Positions 1 through 7,524 of a DNA stretch of 64,000 nt are shown here, in pieces. The stretch comes from Rhizorhabdus dicambivorans (GTDB lineage Bacteria; Pseudomonadota; Alphaproteobacteria; Sphingomonadales; Sphingomonadaceae): assembly GCF_002355275.1 (NCBI RefSeq), contig NZ_CP023449.1:772001-836000 (forward strand). The letters are read 5' to 3'. Numbering within the stretch: the first letter of the stretch is position 1; each line of letters starts with the position of its first letter. A program made the position numbers and the translations under genes. The notes under the pieces are model-generated. The model searched no databases and was not told where the DNA came from. It saw only the letters and a list, made by a program, of their open reading frames with translations.

Positions 1-294
1 CGGCATGGCGGTGCAGCCGTCGAAGGCGAAAAGGCGCAGCAGTGCATCCCCCGGCTGGTTGCCCCCAAGCCAGTGCCTCAGCCGGGGCTCCAGGGCATAG
101 CCGGCCTCATAGCCGATCCAGCCCGCCACGATTCCGCCGGCTCGTGCCACGGCGTCGGCTCTGGCGAGCGCCTTGTGGACGTCCTCCGCGCTGGTCGCGG
201 TGATCATGTCGCGGGGCCGTTCGTACAGGCTGGCCTCGCCCTTCTCGATATCCTCGAGCAGGATGAACGGAGAGGGCCGGGACACGGCCGGCAT
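1..294 (-). CDS. pabB: Aminodeoxychorismate synthase component I, N-terminal fragment (runs off the window)
   Basis: Only the first 98 codons lie in the window; the gene continues beyond position 1. The reading MPAVSRPSPFILLEDIEKGEASLY, a later GWIGYEAGYALEPRL and LLRLFAFDG match the N-terminal region of chorismate-utilising PabB proteins, which aminate chorismate for p-aminobenzoate and hence folate synthesis. The start ATG (292-294) lies 6 bp after the thiolase stop on the same strand, so the two may be co-transcribed. A folate-precursor gene next to a THF-consuming cluster is suggestive but may be coincidence. The chorismate-binding domain is outside the window, so the call rests on the N-terminus only. 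Confidence 0.72.
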   Translation of the reverse strand, partial: MPAVSRPSPFILLEDIEKGEASLYERPRDMITATSAEDVHKALARADAVARAGGIVAGWIGYEAGYALEPRLRHWLGGNQPGDALLRLFAFDGCTAMP

Positions 295-300
295 CGGACG

Positions 301-1509
301 TCAGCGTTCGAAGATCGCGGCCAGGCCCTGACCGCCGCCGATGCACATCGTCTCCAGTCCGTAGCGGGTGCCACGGCGGCCCATCTCGTTCAGCAGGGTC
401 GCGGCAATGCGCGCGCCCGTCACGCCGATCGGATGGCCCAGCGAGATGCCCGAGCCGTTGACGTTGAGCCGGTCGAAGCGGCTGTCCTCCGCGCTCCAGC
501 CCCACCCCATGGTGACGGCCAGCACCTGCGCGGCGAAGGCCTCGTTGAGTTCGATCAGGCCGATGTCGTTCCAGCCGAGCCCGGTGCGCGCGAACAGGCG
601 TTCGACGGCGGGCACCGGCCCGATCCCCATGCGCGACGGATCGCAGCCCGCCGCGGCCCAGCCCAGGAACCAGCCGGCGGGCTCAAGCCCCAGCTCGGCC
701 AGGCGGTCCTCGGCGACCACCAGGCAGGCGGCGGCGGCGTCGTTCTGCTGGCTGGCATTGCCGGCGGTGACCACCCCGCCCTCGATGGGCCGGAGCGCAG
801 CCAGGCTCTCCAGCGACGCGTCGGCGCGATAGCCTTCGTCATGGTCGAAGACGGTCACGGCGCCGCGCTTGCCCGGCACGTCCACCGGCACCACCTCATC
901 GGCAAAGCGGCCCTCCCGCCAGGCTGCGGCGGCGCGCTGGTGCGACCGGACGGCATAGGCGTCACACTGTTCGCGGCTGATGCCATGGTCGCGGGCCAGA
1001 TTCTCGGCGGTCTCGATCATGCCGGATATGACGCCGTAGCGCGCGATCGGCTGCGACATCAGCCGCGCCCGGGTCAGCCGGTCGTGCAGCTCGACATTGC
1101 CCATGCGCGCCCCGCCCCGGATCGCGGTCGAATAATGCTCGACGTTCGACATGCTCTCCGCGCCACCGGCGACGACCACGTCGGCGGCGCCGGTCTGCAC
1201 CATCATCGCCGCCTCGATGATCGCCTGCAGGCCCGATCCGCAGCGCCGGTCGAGCTGGAAGCCGGGCACCGATTGCGGCAGCCCGGCGGCCAGCCAGGAC
1301 CAGCGGCCGATGGCGGGCGCCTCGCCGCCCGGATAGCCATGGCCGAACACGACGTCGTCGACCCGCTCGGGATCGATCCCGCTGCGTTCGACCAGCGCCT
1401 TGAGGATGACGCCGCCGAGGTCGCCGGCGGTGAGCGACGAGAGGCCGCCGCCGAACTTGCCCACTGCGGTACGGAGGGGGGAGACGATCGCGGCGCGGCG
1501 CAGTTGCAT
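301..1509 (-). CDS. Thiolase (acetyl-CoA C-acyltransferase), candidate 3-oxoadipyl-CoA thiolase
   Basis: The 402-aa protein has the usual thiolase length and motifs: nucleophilic Cys in RRCGSGLQA, GGAESMS, NEAFAAQ, the active-site His in GSGISLGHPIGVTGAR, and the second Cys in MCIGGGQG. It should cleave a 3-oxoacyl-CoA with CoA to acetyl-CoA and a shortened acyl-CoA. The start at 1509 is preferred over upstream in-frame starts because MQLRRAAIVSPLRTAVG is the normal family N-terminus. It follows the IclR gene by 25 bp on the same strand and sits opposite a 3-oxoacid CoA-transferase. This IclR, transferase and thiolase group is typical of the last steps of the beta-ketoadipate pathway. Substrate specificity cannot be read directly; a generic beta-oxidation role remains possible. 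Confidence 0.85.
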   Translation of the reverse strand: MQLRRAAIVSPLRTAVGKFGGGLSSLTAGDLGGVILKALVERSGIDPERVDDVVFGHGYPGGEAPAIGRWSWLAAGLPQSVPGFQLDRRCGSGLQAIIEAAMMVQTGAADVVVAGGAESMSNVEHYSTAIRGGARMGNVELHDRLTRARLMSQPIARYGVISGMIETAENLARDHGISREQCDAYAVRSHQRAAAAWREGRFADEVVPVDVPGKRGAVTVFDHDEGYRADASLESLAALRPIEGGVVTAGNASQQNDAAAACLVVAEDRLAELGLEPAGWFLGWAAAGCDPSRMGIGPVPAVERLFARTGLGWNDIGLIELNEAFAAQVLAVTMGWGWSAEDSRFDRLNVNGSGISLGHPIGVTGARIAATLLNEMGRRGTRYGLETMCIGGGQGLAAIFER

Positions 1510-1534
1510 CGATGGGAATCCTTCGGTTGAGAGG

Positions 1535-2308
1535 TCAGATCGCCCGTTCGAGCTGGCCGGCGGCCGCGCGCAGATCGGGCAGATGGATTTCGAGCAGCCG
1601 CTCGCGGCTGTGGGCGTGGGAGAAGGTCGCGACGTTGAGGCTGGCCACCACCGTTCCGTCGCGGTCACGCACCGGCACCGCCAGCGAACGCAGCCCCGGT
1701 TCCAGTTCCTCCTCGACGAGGCTCCAGCGCTGCTCCGCGACCGATGCCAGCTCGGCGCGAAGCCGTTCCGGGCTGGTGATGGTCCGCTCGGTACGGGGCT
1801 CCAGCAACGCCGCGGACAGCCAGCGCTCGCGCTCGTCCTCGTCCATCGCCGCGAGCAGGATTCGGCCCATCGATGTGCAGTGGCTGGGCAGGGTGCTGCC
1901 CACCATCAGCGGCGCGGCGATGATCTGGTTCCGCTCGGCGCGGGCGATGTAGATGATTCGGCCGGGATCGGACGGGTCGAGCGTGCCGACCGAGATCGTC
2001 TCCTCCAGCCGGTCGCGCAGCGCGTTGGCGACCGCCTGGGCGGCGCTCGCCAGCGGGGTGGAGGTGAGATAGCCGCAGGCGAGCGGCAGCAGCCGGGGCG
2101 TCAGTGCATATTGGCCACCGCGTTCGCGGGCATATTCCAGCTGGACCAGCGTGTGCAGGCAGCGTCCGGCGCTTGGCCGGTTGAGGCCGCTGATCCGCGC
2201 CGCCTCGCCCACTGTGAGCGAAGAGCGGCCCTCGAACGCCCGCAGCACGTCCAGCCCCCGGGCGAGCGAGAGCATGAAATTGGGATCGGCGACAGCGCCA
2301 TCGGCCAT
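1535..2308 (-). CDS. IclR-family transcriptional regulator
   Basis: The 257-aa protein has an N-terminal winged helix-turn-helix (about residues 12-75, with LTVGEAARISGLNRPSAGRCL as recognition region) and a C-terminal IclR effector domain (about 90-250). PcaR, PcaU and PobR of this family control aromatic ring-cleavage and beta-ketoadipate genes. It is divergent from the CoA-transferase genes across a 68-bp gap and upstream of the thiolase on its own strand, so it probably controls both. The start at 2308 is the only Met that retains the whole DNA-binding domain. The effector is unknown; 3-oxoadipate is a reasonable guess from context. Confidence 0.88.
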   Translation of the reverse strand: MADGAVADPNFMLSLARGLDVLRAFEGRSSLTVGEAARISGLNRPSAGRCLHTLVQLEYARERGGQYALTPRLLPLACGYLTSTPLASAAQAVANALRDRLEETISVGTLDPSDPGRIIYIARAERNQIIAAPLMVGSTLPSHCTSMGRILLAAMDEDERERWLSAALLEPRTERTITSPERLRAELASVAEQRWSLVEEELEPGLRSLAVPVRDRDGTVVASLNVATFSHAHSRERLLEIHLPDLRAAAGQLERAI

Positions 2309-2376
2309 GGATTGATCTTTCGACTGTGTACGATTAATGTATCTTTTGTCCGATTATCGGTCAAGTAAGGGATGAA
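2309..2376. promoter_or_regulatory. Divergent promoter region between IclR gene and CoA-transferase operon
   Basis: This AT-richer 68-bp gap holds both promoters. It contains an imperfect inverted repeat (TAC and GTA arms, about 2327-2342) and a second one, CCGAT-T-ATCGG (2350-2360). Either could bind the IclR protein. The second resembles the LysR boxes further on but has no partner 22 bp away, so it is not counted with them. Confidence 0.4.
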
Positions 2377-3096
2377 ATGGCGAAGCGCAAGATAGTGAGC
2401 GACGCGGGGGCCGCGCTCGCCGGCGTCCTGTCCGACGGGATGACCATCATGTCCGGGGGGTTCGGGCTTTCGGGAAATCCCGAGCATCTGATTGCCGGGC
2501 TGCTGGCCAGCGGCGTGAAGGAACTCACCATCATCTCGAACAATTGCGGCGCTGACGGCTTCGGCCTGTGGACCCTGCTCAACAACGGCCAGATCCGTAA
2601 GATGATCTCCTCCTATATCGGCGAGAACCGGCTGTTCGCCGAACTCTATCTGGCGGGAAAGCTGGAGCTGGAGCTCAATCCGCAGGGGACGCTCGCCGAG
2701 CGCATCCGCGCCGGGGGCGCGGGCATCCCTGCCTTCTATACGAAGACCGGCGTGGGCACCGTCGTGGCGGAAGGAAAGCCGGTCGAGACGTTCGAGGGCC
2801 AGGACTATGTCCGGGAAGCCTGGCTGCGTGCCGATCTTGCGATCGTGAAGGCCTGGAAGGGCGATCCCGAGGGCAATCTGATCTACCGCAAGACCGCGCG
2901 CAACTTTAACCCGAACATGGCCACAGCCGGCCGCATCACCATCGCCGAGGTGGAGGAACTGGTCCCCGCCGGCGCGCTCGATCCCGATCAGGTCCACACC
3001 CCCGGCATCTATGTCGACCGGCTGTTCCAGGGCCCTTCCTACGAAAAGCGCATCGAGTTCCGGACCACGCGTCCGCGTGTGGAGGAGCAGGGCTGA
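2377..3096 (+). CDS. 3-oxoacid CoA-transferase, subunit A
   Basis: The 239-aa protein is a class I CoA-transferase alpha subunit, with the GGFGLSGNPEHLI motif near residue 28 and a typical length. With subunit B it should move CoA from succinyl-CoA to a 3-oxoacid. It resembles both ScoA (acetoacetate) and PcaI (3-oxoadipate). The presence of maleylacetate reductase and an adjacent IclR regulator and thiolase favours 3-oxoadipate, but this is inference. Its stop overlaps the start of subunit B (TGATG), indicating translational coupling. An AAGGGATGA ribosome-binding site precedes the ATG. Confidence 0.88.
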   Translation: MAKRKIVSDAGAALAGVLSDGMTIMSGGFGLSGNPEHLIAGLLASGVKELTIISNNCGADGFGLWTLLNNGQIRKMISSYIGENRLFAELYLAGKLELELNPQGTLAERIRAGGAGIPAFYTKTGVGTVVAEGKPVETFEGQDYVREAWLRADLAIVKAWKGDPEGNLIYRKTARNFNPNMATAGRITIAEVEELVPAGALDPDQVHTPGIYVDRLFQGPSYEKRIEFRTTRPRVEEQG

Positions 3097-3734
3097 TGGC
3101 GTGGACCCGCGAACAGATGGCCGCCCAGGCCGCGACCGAGCTGCAGGACGGCTTCTACGTCAATCTCGGCATCGGCATTCCGACGCTGGTGGCGAACCAT
3201 GTGCCCGACGGTATCGAGGTGGTGCTGCAATCCGAGAACGGCATGCTCGGCATCGGGCCCTTCCCCTATGAGGAGGAGGTCGATCCCGACCTGATCAACG
3301 CCGGCAAGCAGACCGTTTCTACCCTGCCGACATCGAGCTTCTTCAGCTCGGCCGACAGCTTCGCGATGATCCGGGGGGGGCATGTCGACCTCGCCATCCT
3401 CGGCGCGATGGAGGTGGCCGGCAATGGCGATCTCGCCAACTGGACGGTGCCCGGCAAGATGATCAAGGGCATGGGCGGCGCGATGGACCTCGTCGCGGGA
3501 GTCAAGCGGGTGGTGGTGGTGATGAACCATTGCGACAAGGCCGGCGGCCCGAAGATCGTGCCACGGTGCAGCCTGCCGCTGACGGGTACCGGCGTGGTCG
3601 ACGCGATCGTCTCGGAATATGGCCGCTTCCTGCTCGATCGTGCCGGCGAAAGACTGATCGCGCAGCAGCTTGCCGATGGCGTCGATCTGGAACTGGTACG
3701 GAGCCGCACCGGCATTCCCGTAGCGGCCGGCTGA
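3096..3734 (+). CDS. 3-oxoacid CoA-transferase, subunit B
   Basis: This 212-aa class I CoA-transferase beta subunit carries the catalytic glutamate in SENGMLGIGPFP (Glu47), which forms the glutamyl-CoA thioester. It overlaps subunit A by one base and forms the heteromeric enzyme with it. The likely role is activation of 3-oxoadipate or another 3-oxoacid before cleavage by the thiolase at 301-1509. The next gene begins 115 bp downstream behind its own LysR-type operator pair, so this operon probably ends here. Confidence 0.9.
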   Translation: MAWTREQMAAQAATELQDGFYVNLGIGIPTLVANHVPDGIEVVLQSENGMLGIGPFPYEEEVDPDLINAGKQTVSTLPTSSFFSSADSFAMIRGGHVDLAILGAMEVAGNGDLANWTVPGKMIKGMGGAMDLVAGVKRVVVVMNHCDKAGGPKIVPRCSLPLTGTGVVDAIVSEYGRFLLDRAGERLIAQQLADGVDLELVRSRTGIPVAAG

Positions 3735-3748
3735 GTTGCCCGCTTCGC

Positions 3749-3785
3749 ATCCGCATCGCGGATGAAAGCTATCCGGGCGCCGGAT
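3749..3785 (+). promoter_or_regulatory. LysR-type operator pair upstream of the MetE-like gene
   Basis: Two 15-bp palindromes, ATCCGCATCGCGGAT (3749-3763) and ATCCGGGCGCCGGAT (3771-3785), are 22 bp apart, two helical turns. Both fit ATCC-N7-GGAT and contain T-N11-A. The second lies 79 bp before the ATG at 3850. This is the most complete example of a layout repeated at ten other promoters up to 23303. Confidence 0.7.
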
Positions 3786-3849
3786 TTCCTGGCGGGCCGG
3801 CGCATGTCTAAGGCTGCGCCTCACGATAATCCGTGAGGAGGGCGAGCGA

Positions 3850-4890
3850 ATGACGGGCGGCCGCGGAACACCGATATTGCTGGTCGGCAGTGTGCCGCTT
3901 GCCGACGAGGCCGAGGTTTTCGCTACCGTCGGCCGGATATTGGGAGCGCGGGTCTGGGCCATTCCCGATGGCGAGACCGGCGAGCGCACCAACTGGATCA
4001 ACTGGCAGAAGGCGGTGATGGACCGTGCGCCGATGCTCGAGCGGCTCCGACATGTCGATGGCTATGGCGCGGTCCAGGTGGATCTCTATTCGGAGCGGCC
4101 CGATCATCGCGGCGACGGGCGCTTTCCGCCGCTCGGCTATGCCGCCGCCGCCATCGCGTCCTACCGCAGCTTCGAACGCCTGGCCGGGGAAGGGCGGGTG
4201 GCGCCGGGGACCCGGTTCCAGGTGGCGCTTCCCACGCCCTTCGCCCCGATGATGTCGTTCATCGAGCCGGGCAGCTTCGAACGGATCGAGCCGCTCTATG
4301 TCGATGCGATGCGGCGCGAGCTGGGGGATATCCTTGCCGCCATTCCGCACGACAGGCTGGCGATCCAATGGGATACCGCGCTGGAATTCGCGGTTCTCGA
4401 AGGGGTGTTTCCAGCCCCGGTCCGCGATTTTCCGTCCCTGACCGGGCGGCTGGTTGAACTGGCCTCCTGGGTGCCGGTCGAGGTCCGGCTCGGCTTCCAT
4501 CTCTGCTATGGCGATGCCGACCACAAGCATTTCAAGGATCCCGATGACAGCGCGCTGATGGTCGAGGTGATGAACCGGCTGATCGCGCAGGTCGGCAGGC
4601 GGATCGACTGGTTCCACCTGCCGGTCCCGATCGGCCGCGACGATCCGGGCTTCTTCGCGCCGCTCGCGCGCCTCGATCGGTCGGCCGGCACGATGGTCCA
4701 CCTCGGGCTCGTCCATGCGCGCGATGGTGTCGAGGGCGCCCTGCGCCGGGTGGCCGCCGCGCGACACCATGTCGATGGCTTCGGCATCGCCACCGAATGC
4801 GGGCTCGGACGTCGTCCGCCGGAGAGCATTGTGCCGCTGCTCCATCTCCACGCCGAGATCGCCGCGCGGATGGACGGCGACGCGGCCTGA
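3850..4890 (+). CDS. MetE-like single-barrel methyltransferase-family protein
   Basis: The 346-aa protein resembles the C-terminal zinc barrel of cobalamin-independent methionine synthase. A His-x-Cys pair in GFHLCYG (His217, Cys219) and a late Cys in ATECGLGRRP (Cys317) match the zinc-ligand pattern of MetE. The N-terminal half found in full MetE (about 750 aa) is absent. It could move a methyl group from methyl-THF or a methoxy aromatic to a thiol acceptor, or it may have another lyase-type role. It is the first gene of the LysR-box cluster and lies upstream of the O-demethylase and metF, which points to C1 transfer. A strong terminator follows at 4912. The exact reaction is unknown. Confidence 0.6.
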   Translation: MTGGRGTPILLVGSVPLADEAEVFATVGRILGARVWAIPDGETGERTNWINWQKAVMDRAPMLERLRHVDGYGAVQVDLYSERPDHRGDGRFPPLGYAAAAIASYRSFERLAGEGRVAPGTRFQVALPTPFAPMMSFIEPGSFERIEPLYVDAMRRELGDILAAIPHDRLAIQWDTALEFAVLEGVFPAPVRDFPSLTGRLVELASWVPVEVRLGFHLCYGDADHKHFKDPDDSALMVEVMNRLIAQVGRRIDWFHLPVPIGRDDPGFFAPLARLDRSAGTMVHLGLVHARDGVEGALRRVAAARHHVDGFGIATECGLGRRPPESIVPLLHLHAEIAARMDGDAA

Positions 4891-4911
4891 GCAGGCGTTC
4901 GGTGGGGATCG

Positions 4912-4943
4912 GCCCCGCGGTGCCCGGCACCGCGGGGCTTTTT
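4912..4943 (+). terminator. Rho-independent terminator after the MetE-like gene
   Basis: An 11-bp perfect stem (GCCCCGCGGTG with CACCGCGGGGC), a 5-nt loop and a run of five T form a canonical terminator 22 bp after the stop codon. It makes the MetE-like gene a monocistronic unit. Confidence 0.88.
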
Positions 4944-4964
4944 CATGCGCGCGGCCCCCTTCTC

Positions 4965-5001
4965 ATCCGGAAGCCGGATTCGCGGAATCCGTGCCGCCTT
5001 C
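4965..5001 (+). promoter_or_regulatory. LysR-type operator pair upstream of the O-demethylase operon
   Basis: The palindrome ATCCGGAAGCCGGAT (4965-4979) is followed exactly 22 bp on by an ATCCG half-site at 4987. This is the same layout as at 3749, 8453, 9357 and the other sites of the cluster. Confidence 0.65.
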
Positions 5002-5069
5002 TACCCATGGTCCCGGGCGGCAATTATTCAAGATCGCAAGAAGTCATCCGGCTTCGGTTCTCCGAAATC

Positions 5070-5195
5070 ATGTCTTCGATCGATGAACATGTTGTCGGGG
5101 TGAAGGAAAGTGCCACGGCGGCGAAAGTATCTGAGTGGGATCTAGCCATGGCTCCACTTTTCGCGCGCAATATTTCTAGGAAAGAGATGCCATGA
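5070..5195 (+). CDS. Possible 41-aa leader peptide overlapping the O-demethylase start
   Basis: An open frame (MSSIDEHVVGVKESATAAKV...) ends in ATGA, sharing its last bases with the O-demethylase ATG at 5192. Such an overlap often indicates translational coupling. However, no clear ribosome-binding site precedes its own ATG and the composition is not distinctive, so it may simply be untranslated leader. No known family is recognised. Confidence 0.2.
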   Translation: MSSIDEHVVGVKESATAAKVSEWDLAMAPLFARNISRKEMP

Positions 5196-6565
5196 AGAGC
5201 CCATTGATGAAATATCGGAATCTGGAAGAGGCGATGGGGGCTGTCGGCGGCCCGGTGCAGCTGCTGCGCGGTTCGCAGACCGGTCCCTATGTCTTTCCCG
5301 TGGTGGCGCCCGAATATACCAACTGGCGTGACGAGCAGCGCGCCTGGAAGGAGAGCGTCGCGCTGCTCAACCTGTCCTATCACATGACCGACCTCTACCT
5401 GCGCGGTCCCGACGCGCTGAAGGTGCTGCAGAAGGTCGGCCTGACCAAGATGGTCACCTTTCCCGTCAACCGCGGCAAGCAGCTGATCGCGTCGAGCCCC
5501 GACGGCTATCTGATCGGCGACGGCATCGTCTTCCATCTGGAGCAGGATTATTTCCGCGTGGTCGGCCCGCCGGTCATCTCCGACTGGACCCAGTTCCATG
5601 CCGAGACCGGCGGCTTCGACGTGGAGATCGACCGCGACGAGACGGTCACCTTCCGGCCCGGCGATCCGCGCATCTACATCTATCAGGTTCAGGGCCCGCT
5701 GGCGCTGGAGATGATGAAGGAGGTGACGAACGGCACCCTGCCCGAGATCGGCTTCTTCGCGATCGGTGACTTCGAGATCCGCGGCAAGAAGGTCCGCGCG
5801 CTGCGCCACGGCATGGCGGGCACCGCGGGCTTCGAGATGTTCGGCCCCTGGGAGGACCAGGCCGTGATCATGGACGCGCTGGAGGAGGTCGGCGCCCGAT
5901 ATGGCATGCGCAAGATCGGCTCGCTGGCCTATCCGACCAGCACGCTGGAATCCTCGTGGATGCCGCTGCCGGTGCCGGCGGTCTACCATGGCGAGGCGAT
6001 GAAGCCGTTCCGCGAATGGCTGACCATCCCGCATATCGAGGTTCTCGGCTCGGTCGGCGGCAGCCTCGCCTCCACCCGCATCGAGGATTATTACATGGAC
6101 CCGGTGGAGGTCGGCTACACCGGCCTGATCGACACCAAGCGCGACGACTATATCGGCTGCGAGGCACTGAAGGAGCGGGTCGCGAACCAGCGCCGCAAGA
6201 AGGTGACGCTCGTCTGGAACCATGACGACCTGATGAAGGTCATGCACGACTCGCTCTACGCCGATCCGCCCGCGCGCTTCGTCAACTTCCCGCTCGCGAC
6301 CTATTCGACCTTCCATGTCGATGATGTGCGCAAGGGCGGCAAGTCGGTCGGCATCGCCCAATATTCGGGCTTCTCGGCTAATGCGGGCGAGTTCGTCTCG
6401 CTGTCGATCGTCGACCTCGAACATGCCACGCCGGGCACCGAGCTGACGCTGATCTGGGGCGAGCAGGAGATGCGCCGCCCGACCATCGAGAAGAACACGC
6501 TGCGCGAAGTGCGCGTGACGGTCGCTCCGGCGCCCTATTTCGAGAAGGTCATCAAGAAAGACTGA
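5192..6565 (+). CDS. Tetrahydrofolate-dependent aromatic O-demethylase (LigM/DesA type)
   Basis: The 457-aa protein belongs to the GcvT-like aminomethyltransferase fold used by LigM (vanillate and 3-O-methylgallate demethylase, about 470 aa), DesA (syringate) and Dmt (dicamba). Conserved stretches include VVAPEYTNWRDEQRAW near residue 38, LRHGMAGTAGFEMFGPWE near 205 and the C-terminal WGEQE. The reaction moves an aromatic O-methyl group to THF, giving a phenol and 5-methyl-THF. The start at 5192 has AGGAAAGAG upstream. MetF follows 63 bp later, and FolD and PurU are encoded about 8 kb away, which supports the THF chemistry. Neighbouring PcpC-, PcpF- and PcpA-like genes suggest that the substrate is a methoxylated chlorophenol or chlorohydroquinone rather than a lignin acid. 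That substrate is inferred. Confidence 0.88.
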   Translation: MKSPLMKYRNLEEAMGAVGGPVQLLRGSQTGPYVFPVVAPEYTNWRDEQRAWKESVALLNLSYHMTDLYLRGPDALKVLQKVGLTKMVTFPVNRGKQLIASSPDGYLIGDGIVFHLEQDYFRVVGPPVISDWTQFHAETGGFDVEIDRDETVTFRPGDPRIYIYQVQGPLALEMMKEVTNGTLPEIGFFAIGDFEIRGKKVRALRHGMAGTAGFEMFGPWEDQAVIMDALEEVGARYGMRKIGSLAYPTSTLESSWMPLPVPAVYHGEAMKPFREWLTIPHIEVLGSVGGSLASTRIEDYYMDPVEVGYTGLIDTKRDDYIGCEALKERVANQRRKKVTLVWNHDDLMKVMHDSLYADPPARFVNFPLATYSTFHVDDVRKGGKSVGIAQYSGFSANAGEFVSLSIVDLEHATPGTELTLIWGEQEMRRPTIEKNTLREVRVTVAPAPYFEKVIKKD

Positions 6566-6575
6566 TCTTCCTTCC

Positions 6576-6603
6576 CCGGCCCCGCGCCGCCGCGCGGGGC
6601 CGG
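6576..6603 (+). other. Perfect 12-bp intercistronic hairpin
   Basis: CCGGCCCCGCGC pairs perfectly with GCGCGGGGCCGG around a 4-nt loop, between the O-demethylase stop and metF. It is followed by C-rich sequence, not a T run, so it is not a classic terminator. It could stabilise the upstream mRNA or lower downstream expression. Confidence 0.6.
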
Positions 6604-6628
6604 CCCCCTTCCCGAGAGGCTTCCCATC

Positions 6629-7501
6629 ATGAAACTCGCCCTTGCGGCCCAGGACAGCCCCGTCCTGGACCTGGTCCGATCCTTTTCGCTCGAGATGACC
6701 GCGAAGGACATCGACAGCCTCTCCGAAGCGGCGCCGCTGATCCCGGCGGGCACGCCGATCTCGGTGACCTATCTGCCCGGCGAGGAGATGCCGGCCCGTG
6801 TCGCCGCCGCGAAGGCGGTGAAGGCGCTTGGCTTCGTCCCCGTGCCGCACATCTCGGCACGCCGTGTCCTGTCGCGCGATGATCTCGCCGATTTCCTCGC
6901 GATCCTCGACGATCAGGTGGGCATCGAGCGCGCCTTCGTGATCGCGGGCGATCCGCCGGCGCCGATGGGGCCGTTCGAGGATGCGCTGGCCGTCATCCGC
7001 AGCGGCATGCTCGACGCGGCCGGCATTCGCACCGTCGGCATATCGGGCTACCCCGAAGGCCATCCCGATATCGACAAGCCGAAGCTGGCCCGCGCGATGC
7101 AGGACAAGCTCGCCGCGCTCGCCGAACAGGGCAAGGAGGCGGAGATCATGACCCAGTTCGCCTTCGATGCCGATGCGATCCTCGTCTGGCTGGAGCGCAT
7201 CCGTCAGGATGGCGTCGTTGCCCCCGTCCGGCTCGGCGTGCCGGGCCCCGCCAGCGTCAAGAAGCTGGTCCGCTTCGCGGCGCGCTGCGGCGTCGGCGCC
7301 TCGGCCAAGGTGATGCTCAAATATGGCACCTCGATCACCAAGCTGTTCAACACCGCCGGCCCGGAGCGCCTGATCGAGGATCTCGCCGCCCGTCTCGATC
7401 CGGCGCGTCATGGCCAGGTGATGCTGCACTTCTATCCCTTCGGTGCCCTGCTCGACACCGCGCGCTTCATCGACACCAACTATCCCGCCGCCGGGCGCTG
7501 A
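6629..7501 (+). CDS. metF: Methylenetetrahydrofolate reductase
   Basis: This 290-aa flavoprotein of the MetF family forms a TIM barrel: FSLEMT at the N-terminus, SVTYLPG, FVIAGDPPAPMGPF near residue 105, TQFAFDADAI near 175, and RLGVPGP. In most bacteria it makes 5-methyl-THF. Next to an O-demethylase it should run in the opposite direction, oxidising 5-methyl-THF to 5,10-methylene-THF, as established for lignin-degrading sphingomonads. It is in the O-demethylase transcription unit and 23 bp before the glutathionyl-hydroquinone reductase. It is probably a dedicated catabolic copy, since no methionine-synthesis gene is adjacent. Confidence 0.92.
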   Translation: MKLALAAQDSPVLDLVRSFSLEMTAKDIDSLSEAAPLIPAGTPISVTYLPGEEMPARVAAAKAVKALGFVPVPHISARRVLSRDDLADFLAILDDQVGIERAFVIAGDPPAPMGPFEDALAVIRSGMLDAAGIRTVGISGYPEGHPDIDKPKLARAMQDKLAALAEQGKEAEIMTQFAFDADAILVWLERIRQDGVVAPVRLGVPGPASVKKLVRFAARCGVGASAKVMLKYGTSITKLFNTAGPERLIEDLAARLDPARHGQVMLHFYPFGALLDTARFIDTNYPAAGR

Positions 7502-7524
7502 CGGCGGATCGCGGGAGAACGGCC

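Larger units (their letters stand above)
4891..5191 (+). other. 301-bp intergenic region: terminator, operator pair and long leader
   Basis: From left to right this gap holds the terminator of the preceding gene, the LysR-type operator pair at 4965-5001, and about 190 bp of leader before the O-demethylase. The leader contains a possible 41-codon open frame (5070-5195). At the other ten promoters the second element is 66-139 bp from the gene start; here it is 205 bp. Confidence 0.6.

Noticed and set aside
73-1530. 485-codon open frame on the plus strand
   Set aside because: It runs antisense to the thiolase and pabB, both of which have clear family motifs.
2348-2362. GTCCGATTATCGGTC in the IclR/CoA-transferase gap as a twelfth LysR box
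   Set aside because: It resembles the palindrome but has no partner element 22 bp away in either direction and lacks the ATCC/GGAT ends; more likely an IclR site or chance.
5024-7429. 801-codon open frame on the minus strand
   Set aside because: It is antisense to the O-demethylase and metF, has low-complexity Arg/Asp/His-rich sequence typical of the opposite frame of GC-rich genes, and no recognisable domain.
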